Of a stretch of 64,000 nt of DNA, positions 34,701 through 44,800 are shown piece after piece. The stretch comes from Sympetrum striolatum (Eukaryota; Arthropoda; Insecta; Odonata; Libellulidae). Location of the stretch: positions 27,520,562-27,584,561 of the forward strand of contig OX388347.1 of the NCBI GenBank assembly GCA_947579665.1, in the 5' to 3' direction. Made by a program: the position numbers and the translations under genes. Numbering within the stretch: position 1 is the stretch's first letter; every line of letters starts with the position of its first letter. The notes below the pieces were generated by a model. That model did not search any database. It was given only the letters and a program-made list of their open reading frames with translations, and had not been told where the DNA came from.

Positions 34701-35682
34701 ATAGATTAGATTTAATACTTAATTCAGAAGAATATATTCTTAACATCCTCAACTTACCAGGATATTTATACGCAATAGTTGAATTGATCGATAGAAATCC
34801 ATTTTCAGTAAACCACTGTTATAAAACTCAATTAATTTTACGAAGAAGACGGTAAACAATTAAGTTGATGTAAATAAAACTTGGTTGCTACAGACTCGTC
34901 AACAAAATTCGAATTTTTAAAAATTTATATCGTCAAGGGAATGAATTGTTTACTACATGGAAATTTAGAAAAAAGTTTTGCATTTTTTATCAAAATTCTC
35001 GCAATTTAGAATCGAAGACGATATTTCTCGACCAAAATAAGAATCTTTATTCTATTTCCCTTCTTTTGATGCTCGTTTAGACTCCTTACGACCGTTTTTT
35101 CTAATTTAGTATTTCAAAAGAATTGAAGCCTGCAACGAAAAAAATGAACTTTGCATGTATTTCTTATGAAAAAACTGTTTTAGTCGTCTGGGATCGAACC
35201 GTGGACTCTAGGCAAATTTAAAGTATCACTTGATCATCCCCGGGAAGACATTTAATGAAGTTTAAAGTTAGAACATCGTGCGACTTCTAGTTTTCGAGAT
35301 TACGTGGAATATACATACATACATACAGGCATTTTTATAGATATATAAGATAAGATTGGGTTTTTTTAAGTTTCGACTGCTCTTGCACTTATGGATTTCA
35401 ATGAAATAATACTCATGTTCTCTAGATTTGGATAAAACTAATGTGGAAGAGAGAATGCTGGCCGCAATGGAAAGCAATGCCAAATCCTTTGAACTACTTA
35501 CTGCCGCAGCAGTTAATTTCATGAAGGAGACAGCAACAGCTGCTGTCAATCAGGCAGCTGCCACAGCTGAGGTAGCTGCTGCCATTCGGGCAGCTAAATT
35601 ACAGCAGGAGGCAGCCCATGAAGAGATTTCCTCCATGTTGAGCGAGGTTGCAGATAATTTCAATAGGGTGGCAAAAGAGTAA
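28729..35682 (+). CDS. zeste-like Myb/SANT DNA-binding gene of a second Harbinger-type locus, five exons
   Basis: Proposed exons are 28729-28753, 29563-29780, 29880-30056, 30509-30957 and 35426-35682. Exons 1-3 give 140 in-frame residues with a Myb/SANT-like domain of the type in Drosophila Zeste and Harbinger partner proteins: RVSAQQREQMLQYMEEHPSL, then QWLWAELASRLNS, TEKWIKSWQYWKSDTK and ARGTGAGPPL. Exon 4 encodes a Ser/Pro-rich linker and, after a 14-bp minisatellite, a basic RRGKKRKRR patch in a different frame. Exon 5 is an Ala/Glu-rich helix (AAAVNFMKETATAAVNQAAA) ending in TAA. The exons total 1,126 nt, one more than a multiple of three, which locates the frame problem in the repeat. 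The last intron (4.5 kb) is full of other repeats. Splice sites are GTAAG/GTGAG and CAG/TAG. Confidence 0.7.
30743..30842 (+). repeat. 14-bp coding minisatellite (CCTCCTCACTTCCT-type), about six copies
   Basis: The word CACTT (CACAT in the last unit) recurs at exactly 14-bp spacing at 30756, 30770, 30784, 30798, 30812, 30826 and 30840. It sits inside exon 4 of the Myb/SANT gene. Because 14 is not a multiple of three, each copy shifts the frame downstream. Confidence 0.85.
31600..31825. repeat. 114-bp tandem duplication, two units
   Basis: GATCTTTTCCGTGACAATGT at about 31603 recurs as GAGCTTTTCGGTAACAATGT at about 31717. The following words (TCAAAATGTA, TATGAAA, TAGCTTCTTC) also keep the same order. 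Confidence 0.6.
33370..33440. mobile_element. possible hAT-type transposon end
   Basis: TAGGGGTCTCCAAACTTTTT followed by GCGGCCCGCGGGC resembles the terminal inverted repeats of hAT elements that begin CAGGGGTCNNCAAACT and contain GGCCCGCGGGC. Only one end was found, so it is a fragment or a chance resemblance. Confidence 0.35.
33520..35070. repeat. diverged direct duplication
   Basis: The segment at 34036-34170 (GTCAAGGGAATG, then ATCAAAATTCTCGCAATTT, then AAGAATCTTTATTCTATTTC) reappears at 34932-35065 with substitutions and indels. An earlier shared block (CTTTACCTTTTT and a CCACTCG word) lies near 33520-33570 and 34545-34600. Confidence 0.55.
35185..35247 (-). repeat. tRNA-like segment (SINE head or tRNA relic)
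   Basis: The minus strand has an A-box-like GATGATCAAGTGATAC followed about 30 bp later by a perfect B box GGTTCGATCCC. The length and spacing resemble a tRNA, but the anticodon region and acceptor pairing are poor. Confidence 0.4.
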
Positions 35683-37168
35683 GTCGCATAATGTTATGGG
35701 TATGGAATCCTTTTTTAAATAGAAATTAGATTTATTCACAAACTTTTCCCTTAAAAATGTTTTATTACCAATGAAAATTCAAATTACAATCCATTTTATA
35801 CACAATCATTTAGAATAAATATTATCTTTAATGAAAATGAAACAATATACCAATTGTACAGTTTATGCTGGCACCAATAATAGGCACATAATATTTAAGC
35901 AGCAATTAGTTGTTAAACCTGCATTCATAATGCCCTACTCCCTGAGGAACAGATGCTGCATGGACTACCTTTTGTTTGGTCCCTATTGACCTGTTTGATA
36001 TGAATGACAAAATTCTAGCCACTCTAGCTCTTAAGATCATAGGGACACGCAAGCCCTTCCACCACAACAAGGTAGTAGTCCAGAGAAGGGATGTCCTCAT
36101 CACTTAAAAGAAAGTAATATATAAAAGACAAGGATACAAAAAACACTGAAACACAGAAAACATCAATGGTATGAAAGACAATTTAAGCCAACTTACATCA
36201 CATTGATGAGGATAGTTTTGAAATAACCATTAGTTCAGGAAGAGCTGCTGCCTACCATCCTGTGAGCTAAAAAGTTATTGTGGTAGGCAGTTAATGATTC
36301 GCTGCCTGACTTCCCTTGCTTCCTGCAACAATGCCAATTGTGGCAACTGTAGCACTGGTAATGGTTCAGGCAGCGCATTGCCTTCATCAGGCTCCTCTTG
36401 GAGTAAATCATCCTCCAGCAAACCACCTCTGAGGCACATATTATGAAGTACTACACAGGCTTTGACAATCCGGCCAGCCTTGATTGGTGTATACTCTAGA
36501 ACTCTGTGCCTCAGCAGGCAGCGAAATCTTGCCTTGAGAAGGCCTATTGTTCTTTCCACTGCACTCCTAGCCCGGAAATGCATGGCAGTGTAGCGGGCTT
36601 CTGGAGAGCCAACAGCCGCATCTAAGATCGGCGTATGCAGCCATGGCTGTAGGGGATATCCAGAATCTCCTGAAAGCCAAAAAGATCAATGAAGCACAAA
36701 GAGTAATTTATATGATCCACAAAAGCTCTTGCAGTGCATATGATATGTAAGTTAGTAAATACCTAATAGCCAGCACTGCTCGCCATTTGTCCAGATCTCC
36801 TCCAGGTAAGCCTTCAAGGCAGACTCGTTCCATACATAGGAGTCATGACAGGCTCCACCAAACTTTGCAGAGCAATTCAGAATATTCAATCCTGAATCAC
36901 TAGCCTATGAGGAATAGTTCATGGAGAAATCAATGACCATGTGATTATTTAATTTATCATAAGTATTAACTGCTTGTTTTCATTAATTAAGTTGGATTGT
37001 TTTTCAACAATAACTTAATTCAAATTTTTACTTACAATCATTACATTTAAGGAATGAAATGACTTCCTGTTGTAATAGTAATGTTCCTCTTCTTTCGGGG
37101 CTCTGATGGCAACGTGTTCCATCCACGTAGCCAATCACTCCAGGAATTTGGGATTACAGGTAGTTTCT

Positions 37169-37234
37169 AGGTGAAGAGATATAAGCTATTAATTTCTAAT
37201 ATATATATATTTCTAATATATATATATATATATA

Positions 37235-37280
<46 letters not shown>

Positions 37281-37321
37281 TATATATATATTAGAAATTA
37301 ATAGCTTATATCTCTTCACCT
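37169..37321. repeat. AT-centred palindrome 1
   Basis: The arm beginning AGGTGAAGAGATATAAGCTA at 37169 is perfectly mirrored by the arm ending TCTTCACCT at 37321. The match runs through at least 42 bp before passing into (TA)n, which forms the centre. It lies next to the exon block that carries the first catalytic D. Confidence 0.85.
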
Positions 37322-37330
37322 ATATATATA

Positions 37331-37351
37331 TTGATGTGTCTGTAAAGAAAA

Positions 37352-37387
<36 letters not shown>

Positions 37388-37409
37388 TTTTTCTTTACAG
37401 ACACATCAA
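37331..37409. repeat. AT-centred palindrome 2
   Basis: TTGATGTGTCTGTAAAGAAA at 37331 is mirrored by sequence ending ACAGACACATCAA at 37409, with one base difference in an A run and a pure (TA)n centre. It begins 10 bp after palindrome 1 ends. Confidence 0.85.
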
Positions 37410-38001
37410 GTTCCTTAATAAGAAGTAATTTAATAAAATTATTGATGATCAAATATAAAAATTGTTACTTATGAACCAACCATTTCATTCCCCTTGCGTT
37501 AGAGGGAATTTCACCCACTTTGACACCACAGTAGGTAAGTTGAGTGCTGCTGTCACTTCTTCTATAATTGTAGAAACACTACCTTGGCTAAGACCAAGGT
37601 TGCTATCACTACCTGTGCTTTTTTGGTAGCTCCCTTGGCCAAAGAAGTGCAGTGCACACAGGATCTGGATGAATGCCTCACATTAGATATCATGTAAGAT
37701 GAATACTTAGTCCTAAAAACTTGCAATACATTCCTATAAACCATGAACTTGTCTTGACTTCAATAGGAATGGCTGAGATCCTCCTCGGTTCCACTATGTG
37801 TGGGCGTAACTCCTCCACAAGTGCCCAAGCCATATCCTTGGTAAGGCGATACAAACCCTTAAATATGTCATCGCTGACACTAAAGGGGTTTGAAGTATCC
37901 CTTATGCTCCGCAACCTATTTCTATTGGCCTGAATGTAAGCCAGTCTCTTTCGCTGCCTTCGTCTTCTCCTCAAAATATTCATGGCCAGGAAATCTTCCA
38001 T

Positions 38002-38400
38002 AACTTAAATAAAAATGTTTAGTGATACAGCATAACTCAATGAGTATATGATAGGAATATTATATCAAAGATGGGCTGTATTTGTCAGACATAAAAAAAC
38101 TGGTATTTTAAGTATTGAGACTGATTATGTATTGCAAATTGCAGCAAAATTTTCATCCTTTTCTTATGTTGCCAAAGAATATCACAGAGATTACTGCAAA
38201 TTCAACATTCCATCAAACTACTATTGAGATTGATGTATTAATGGATACATTCATCTTCATTAATGATATAGTTTTATATATTAAGTTTTAAAATCAAAAT
38301 AACTACGGAAACTAGGTAAGATTCCTAGCATAAATTACTGCGGGACTTGGATCTGACAATTATCATAGGACTCTGATTCTATTGAATTCATTTCAGCAAC
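38002..38400. other. AT-rich sequence upstream of the broken transposase
   Basis: No terminal inverted repeat matching the left side of the second Harbinger locus was found here, and no other feature could be supported. Confidence 0.4.
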
Positions 38401-38780
38401 AACAACATTAGGTTAGTAATGGAATGTTGGGCATTTGGGGTTTACTATTCGGGGATGGCCGGTTTAAATTTCTTAGGGCAGGACAATAAAGTTTCTCTCA
38501 GCTATGAAAATTCTCGGTCCCCTTCCTTCGTCCTAATCAAAGTGTACCGATAGAACATGGGTAAGTAATTTCAAATAGCAGCATCTTGAGAATCTGCGCT
38601 GAAAATATCCGCGTCGATGAAAATATCTTCTACTGGAAAGATAAGTATTATTCAGCTAAAAACGAAATGACGCGTAAAACCAGCAAATAGTTATTCCTGA
38701 TGGTGGCATTTAAATTTATAAAATATTTACTAAAAACAGGGTAATTTTGGGGCAGAAAAAGGTGAAAAAAATTGGATAGA

Positions 38781-38847
38781 TATCTGGGATTGGACTAGCA
38801 ACAATGAATCCACGTGCCGGACACGCTAACCATTACACTACGGGAGA
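38781..38847 (-). repeat. tRNA-like segment (SINE head or tRNA relic)
   Basis: The minus strand reads CCCGTAGTGTAATGGTTAGC, a strong A-box/D-arm match, then GTGTCCGGCACGTGG. A degraded B-box region (CTAGTCCAATCCC) follows at tRNA spacing. The B box is mutated, so a functional tRNA is unlikely. Confidence 0.45.
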
Positions 38848-39039
38848 AGACTCACATGTGATGCATTTGCAATTAATTCAACTTGGAAATTAACGGAGAT
38901 TTTTAAACGCTTTATACTAAGAAACTAGGAAGTGCTGGTGAAAACTGTAATAGTGTTGTTATTACAATTGGCCAAAGAACCTATCCTTAAAGTAGCATTA
39001 CGATCCGTTTCCGCAGAGGGTAAGGTTCCCGTTAGTTAC

Positions 39040-39490
39040 TCAGTTGGGTTTGAACGTCTATGTTTATGAACAAATATCAGAGAAAATAATACTCATAGTC
39101 AGTATTTACAGCAAATATACTTTCCATTTAACATTACGTTACTAATGGAAAGTTTTAATTGTAATTCTTATAAAGTAATCCTCCTAAAAGTTGCAAAAAA
39201 GCAGTCCTCCGATGGATATAAACGTCTTCGTTTACGAACAATTATCATAAAAAATCACACTCACCGTCAGTATTTAGAGTGAATATAGTTTCTAATTAGC
39301 ATTAGGTTAGTAATGGAATGTTTTTATTGTAATATTTATACAGTTATCCTCATAAAAGTTGCAAGAAGCAGTTCTTAGTTCCTCGGCTGGAGATGAACGT
39401 CTATGTTTACGGACTAATTTCAGAGAAAATAATACTCAGAGTCGGTATTTGAAGCAAATATAGTTTCTAATGAACATAAGGTTAATAACA
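39040..39490. repeat. about 170-bp tandem repeat, two to three diverged copies
   Basis: AACGTCTATGTTTATGAAC at 39053 recurs at 39221 and 39396 in variant form. Each copy is followed by an AATA/ATCA..CTCA..GTCAGTATTT block and an ATATA..TTTC block. A further piece (CATTAGGTTAGTAATGGAAT) also occurs near 38407, so the array may once have been longer. Confidence 0.65.
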
Positions 39491-39719
39491 CAAAATAATA
39501 ATAATAGCTATGCAGCGTAAAATTAAATAATAAAATAATTTAAGAAAGGGAGATCACCGTCCAAAACCCGCTATTTGGGTTTTATTCATAAACAATTTGA
39601 AGTTTATGACTTGATTAGATGATTCTGCAACCTTTTAAAGTAATATACAAATATTGATACAGCACCTATGCAGCGTAGTTAACCACTGAAGAGAGACAAA
39701 TCTCGGTAGGTGAACGCAA

Positions 39720-39915
39720 AACAAAGCCACAGACACGTGGGTCGCCGATATCTACGGCTATGAGGCGCCCGGCGTCCGTTCTCGCAGATGGAGAAAGCGT
39801 CGGCAGCCGTTAATGCCTCCCGAGTAGCGTTTTAAGCAGAAACCCGTAGTCATGACGTATTTGCCGCTTCGGTCTCCGATATCGTAGAGTTGAACGTCTC
39901 CCCAATAACCCCCTG
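39720..39915. other. GC-rich border next to the satellite
   Basis: A CpG-rich stretch (for example GGCGCCCGGCGTCCG at about 39765) separates the AT-rich flank from the first satellite monomer. I see no coding frame or RNA gene in it. Confidence 0.4.
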
Positions 39916-41869
39916 ATCTCGATTAAATAACGAAAATTAAGGCAAAATAGAGGAGAAAAATTTAAATTTCGGTGAAATTATCCGCTTTCCTTGCTTTTTT
40001 CGAAAATATCTGGATAAAATAACGATTATTCAGGCAAAATAGAAAAAAAAAACAAATTTCGGTATACTTATCCGTTTTCGTTGCATCTTTCGATCATATC
40101 GCGATAAAAACACGAAAATTAAGAAAAAATAGAGGAAAAAATTTTAAATTTCCGTGATATTATTCGTTTTCTTTGCTTTTTTCGATCAAATCTGGATAAA
40201 ATAACGATTCTTAAGGAAAAAAAGAGGAGAGAAATTGAAATTTCACGAAAATTATCCCTTTCCTTGATTTTTTCGATCATATCTCGGTAAAATGAGGTAT
40301 ACAAATGCAAAATAGAGGAAAAAAATTGAAACTTCGCTGAAATTATCCGTTTTCGTTGCTCTTTTCGATCATATCTCGGCAAAATGAGAAAGATTAAGGC
40401 AAAATAGAGGAAAAAATTGAAATTACGATAAAACTATCCGTTTTTGTTTCTTTGTTCGATCATATATCGATAAAATGAGGAAAATTGAGGAAAAATAGAG
40501 GAAAAAAATTGAAATTTCGCTGAATTTATCCGTTTTCGTTGAATTTTTGATCATATCTCAATAAAATGACGAAAATTAAGGCAAAATAGAGGAAGCAAAT
40601 TGAAATTTCACTAATATTATCCGCTTTCCTTGCTTTTTTCAATCATATCTTGATAATATGAGGAAAATAAATGAGAAATAGAGGATAAAAATTTAAATTT
40701 CCCTAAAATTATGTTTTCGTTGCTTGTTTCGATCATATCTCGATGAAATGAGGTAAATAAATGCAAAATAGAGGAAATAAATGGAAATTTTGCTAAAATT
40801 ATCCGTGGTCGTTAGGTAAAATTGAGAAAACAAATTGAAATTCGGTGCTGTTATCCGTTTTTGTTGCTTTTATCGATCATTTCTCGATAAAATGACGAAA
40901 CTAAAGGCCAAATAGAGGGAAAATTTATTATTTCGATGATAATAATCCGTTTTCGTTGCTTTTTTCGGTCCTATCTAAATAAAATGAGGTGAATAAATGC
41001 AAAATAGAGGAAAATATTGAAATTTCGTTAAAATTATCCGTTTTCGCTCCTTTTTCCGATCACATCTCGATAAAATGAGGAAAATTAAGGCAGAATTGAG
41101 AAAACAAATTGAAATTTCGGTGCTTTTATCTGTTTTTGTTGCTTTTTTCGATCACATCTCGACAAAACGACGAAAATTGAGGCAAAACAGAGGAAAAAAT
41201 TTAAATTTCGCTATAATTATCCGTTTTTGTTGCTTTTTTCGATCAGGCCTCGATTAAATAACGAAAATTAAGGAAAAATAGAGGAAAAAACTTAAAATTT
41301 CGATAGAATTATCCGTTTTCATATCTTTCTTAGATAATAATACGATGCAATGACGAAAATTGAGACACAATTGAGGAAAAGAATTGAAATTTCCCTAAAA
41401 TTTCCGCTTTCTTTCCTGTTTTCGATCATATCTGGATAAAATGTCGATTATTTAGGCAAAAGAGAGGAAAAACATGATATTACACTATTATCATCCCCAT
41501 TCCTTGCTTTTTTCGATCATATCTCAATAAAATGGAGAAAATAAATGCATTGTAGAGAATAGCAATTGTAATTTCGGTGAATTTTTCCGTTTTCGTAGCT
41601 TTTTTCGATCATAACTCGATAAAAAGACGAAAATTAAGGCAAAATAAAGGAAAAAAATTGAAACTTCGCAACAACTATCTGTTTTCATTCATTTTTTCGA
41701 TCGTATCTCGATAAAATAACGAAAATTAATACAAAATAGAGAAAGTAAATAATTATTTCGATAAGAATTATCCGTTTTCATTGCTTTTTTCGATCATACC
41801 TCAGTAAAATGACGAATATTGAGCCAAATAGAGGAAAAAAATTGAAATTTCGTAAAAATTATCCGTTTT

Positions 41870-44800
41870 CGTCCCTTTTTCCGATCACATCTAGATAAAA
41901 TGAGTAAAATCAAGGCAAAATTGAGAAAATAAATTGAAATTTCGGTGCTTTTATCCGTTTTTGTTGCTTTTATCGATTATTTCTCGATAAAATGACGAAA
42001 TTAAAGGCCAAATAGAGGGAAAAGATATTATTTCGATGAAAATAATCCGTTTTCATTCGTTTTTCTGATCATATCTCAGTTAATTGACGAAAATTATGGC
42101 AAATTAGAGGAAAAAAATTGAAATTACGTTGAAATCATCCGTGTCCGATGCTTTTTTCAATCATACTCGGCAAAATGGCAAATATTAAAGCAAAATAGAG
42201 GATAAAAATTTAAATTTCGCTAAAATTATCCGTTTTCGTTGCTTTCTTCGATCATATCTCAACAAAACGAGGGAAATTAAGGCATAATATAGGAAAAAAA
42301 TTGAAATTTCCTCAAAATTCCCCTTTCTTTCCATTTTTCGATCTTATCTGGATAAAATGACGATTATTCAGGCAAAAGAGAGGAAAAAAAAGCAATTTCA
42401 CTATTATCATCCCCATTCCTTGCTTTTTTCGATCATATTTCGATAAAATTAAGAAAATCAATGCAGTATAGAGGAAAACAATTGAAATTTCGGTAAATTT
42501 TTTTGTTTTCGTAGCTGTTTTCGATCATAACTCGATTAAATGACGAGAATTAAGGCAAAATAGAGGAAAAAAATTGAAACTTCGGTAAAATTGTCCGTTT
42601 TCATTAATTTCTCCGATCATATCTCGATAAAATCACGAAACTAAATACAAAATAGAGGACGAAAATTATTGTATCGATAAGAATTATCCGTTTTCATTGC
42701 TTTTTTCGAACATATCTTACTAAAATGACGAAAATTAAGGTAAAATACAGGAAGAAATTTGAGATTTCGCAAAAATTATACGTTTTCGTTGCTTTTTTCG
42801 ATCATATCTCGATAAAACGAGGTATATCAATGCTAAATAGAGGAAAAATATTGAAATTTTGCTGAAATTATCCGTTTTCGTTGCTTTTTTCGATAATATC
42901 ACTTCCAAGAGACGAAAATTAAGGCAAAAAAGAGTAAAAAAATCAAAATTTCGGTGAAATTATCCGTTTTCGTTGATTTTTTTCGATCAGTTCACGATAA
43001 AATGAGGTAAATTAATGCAAAATAGTGGAAAAAATTAAAATTTCGGTGCTATTATCCATTTGGTTGCTTTTTTCGATCATTTCTTGACAAAACGAGGAAA
43101 ACAAAGGCATAGTAGAGGAAAAAAGTTAAACTTCGCTATAATTATCCGTCTTCGTTCCTTTTTTTCGATCAGATCTCGATAAAATGACGAAAGTAAAGGC
43201 CAAATAGAGGGAAAATTTATTATTTCGACGAAACAAAACAGTTTTCATTGCTTTTTTCAATCATATCTCAGTAAAATGACGAAAATTAAGGAAAAATTGA
43301 GGAAAAAAATTGAAATTTCGCAAAAATTGTCCGTATTCGTAGATTTTTTTCGATCAGATCTCGATAAAATGAGGTAAATAAATGCAAAATAGAGGAAAAA
43401 AAATTGAAATTTCGCTAAAATTATTCGTTTTCGTTGGTTTTTTCGATCATATAACTTAAAAATGACCAAAATTAGGGCAAAATAGAGGAAAAAAATTGAA
43501 ATTTCTCTAAAATTATCCGCTTTCGTTGATATTTTTCGATCAGATCTCGATAAAATGAAAAAAATAAATGCAAAATTGAGGAAAAAAATTGAAATTTTGC
43601 TTAAATTATCCGTTTTCGTTTCTTTTTTCGATCATATCACTTCAAAATGACGAAAATTAAGGCTAAATAGAGGAAATAATTTGAAGTTTCACAAAAAGTA
43701 TCCGTTTTCGTTTCTTTTTTCGATCATATCACTTCAAAATGACGAAAATTAAAGCTAAATAGAGGAAATAAATTGAAATTTCACAAAAAGTATCCGTTTT
43801 CGTTGCTTTTTTCGATCATATCTCGATAAAATGAGGTGAATAAATGCAATATAGAGGAAAGAATTGAAATTTCGCTATAATTATCCGTTTTCGTTCCTTT
43901 TTTTTCGATCAGATCTCGATAAAATGACGGAAGTAAAGGCCAAATAGAGGGAAAATTTATTATTTCAAAGAAACAAAACCGTTTTCATTGCTTTTTTCAA
44001 TCATATCTCAGTAAAATTACGAAAATTAAGGCAAAATACAGGAAAAAAATTTAAATTTCGCTACAATTAACCGCTTTCGTTGATTTTTTTCGATCAAATC
44101 TCGATAAAATGAAAAAAATAAATGCAAAATAGAGGAAAAAAATTGAAATTTTGCTAAAATTATCCGTTTTCATTTCTTTTTTCGATCATATCACTTCAAA
44201 ATGACGAAAGTTATTGAAAAATAGAGGAAAAAAATTGAAATTTCGCTATAACTATCCTTTTTCATTGCTTTTTTCGATCATATCTCGATAAAATGAAAAA
44301 AATTAATGCAAAATTGAGGAAAAAAATTGAAATTTTGCTTAAATTATCCGTTTTCGTCCCTTTTTCCGATCACATCTAGATAAAATGAGTAAAATCAAGG
44401 CAAAATTGAGAAAATAAATTGAAATTTCGGTGCTTTTATCCGTTTTTGTTGCTTTTATCGATTATTTCTCGATAAAATGACGAAATTAAAGGCCAAATAG
44501 AGGGAAAAGATATTATTTCGATGAAAATAATCCGTTTTCATTCGTTTTTCTGATCATATCTCAGTTAAATGACGAAAATTATGGCAAATTAGAGGAAAAA
44601 AATTGAAATTACGTTGAAATCATCCGTGTCCGATGCTTTTTTCAATCATACTCGGCAAAATGGCAAATATTAAAGCAAAATAGAGGATAAAAATTTAAAT
44701 TTCGCTAAAATTATCCGTTTTCGTTGCTTTCTTCGATCATATCTCAACAAAACGAGGGAAATTAAGGCATAATATAGGAAAAAAATTGAAATTTCCTCAA

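Larger units (their letters stand above)
31404..35355. mobile_element. composite or unclassified repeat insertion inside the Myb gene intron
   Basis: This block nearly fills the last intron. Its left side has a small perfect hairpin CCGTTGA-ttc-TCAACGG (31416-31432). Its right side has CATACATACATACAGGCATT and a TATAGATATATAAG tail, a style common at arthropod repeat ends. Inside are a 114-bp tandem duplication, a 900-bp diverged direct duplication, an hAT-like end and a tRNA-like segment. No target duplication was found, so boundaries are approximate, and it may be several nested insertions. Confidence 0.35.
36275..38001 (-). pseudogene. broken PIF/Harbinger DDE transposase (second element)
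   Basis: Exon-like blocks in transcription order are about 38001-37750 (MEDFLAMNILRRRRRQRKRL, an Arg-rich start), 37673-37495 (ILCALHFFGQGSYQKS, then a helix-turn-helix-like GLSQGSVSTIIEEV), 37160-37045, 36902-36767 (FGGACHDSYVWNES) and 36669-36275. The catalytic motifs are recognisable: GVIGYVDGT (first D), GDSGYPLQPWLHTP (second D) and SAVERTIGLLKARFRCL (E). Two frame losses are visible. A TGA interrupts the block after FPLTQGE, where the next frame continues MKWLVHK. About two bases are also missing directly after DGT, so the following HVAI-type sequence is out of frame. The last two blocks join cleanly. The gene converges on the Myb/SANT gene 590 bp away. Active transposase is unlikely unless the breaks are assembly errors. 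Confidence 0.78.
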
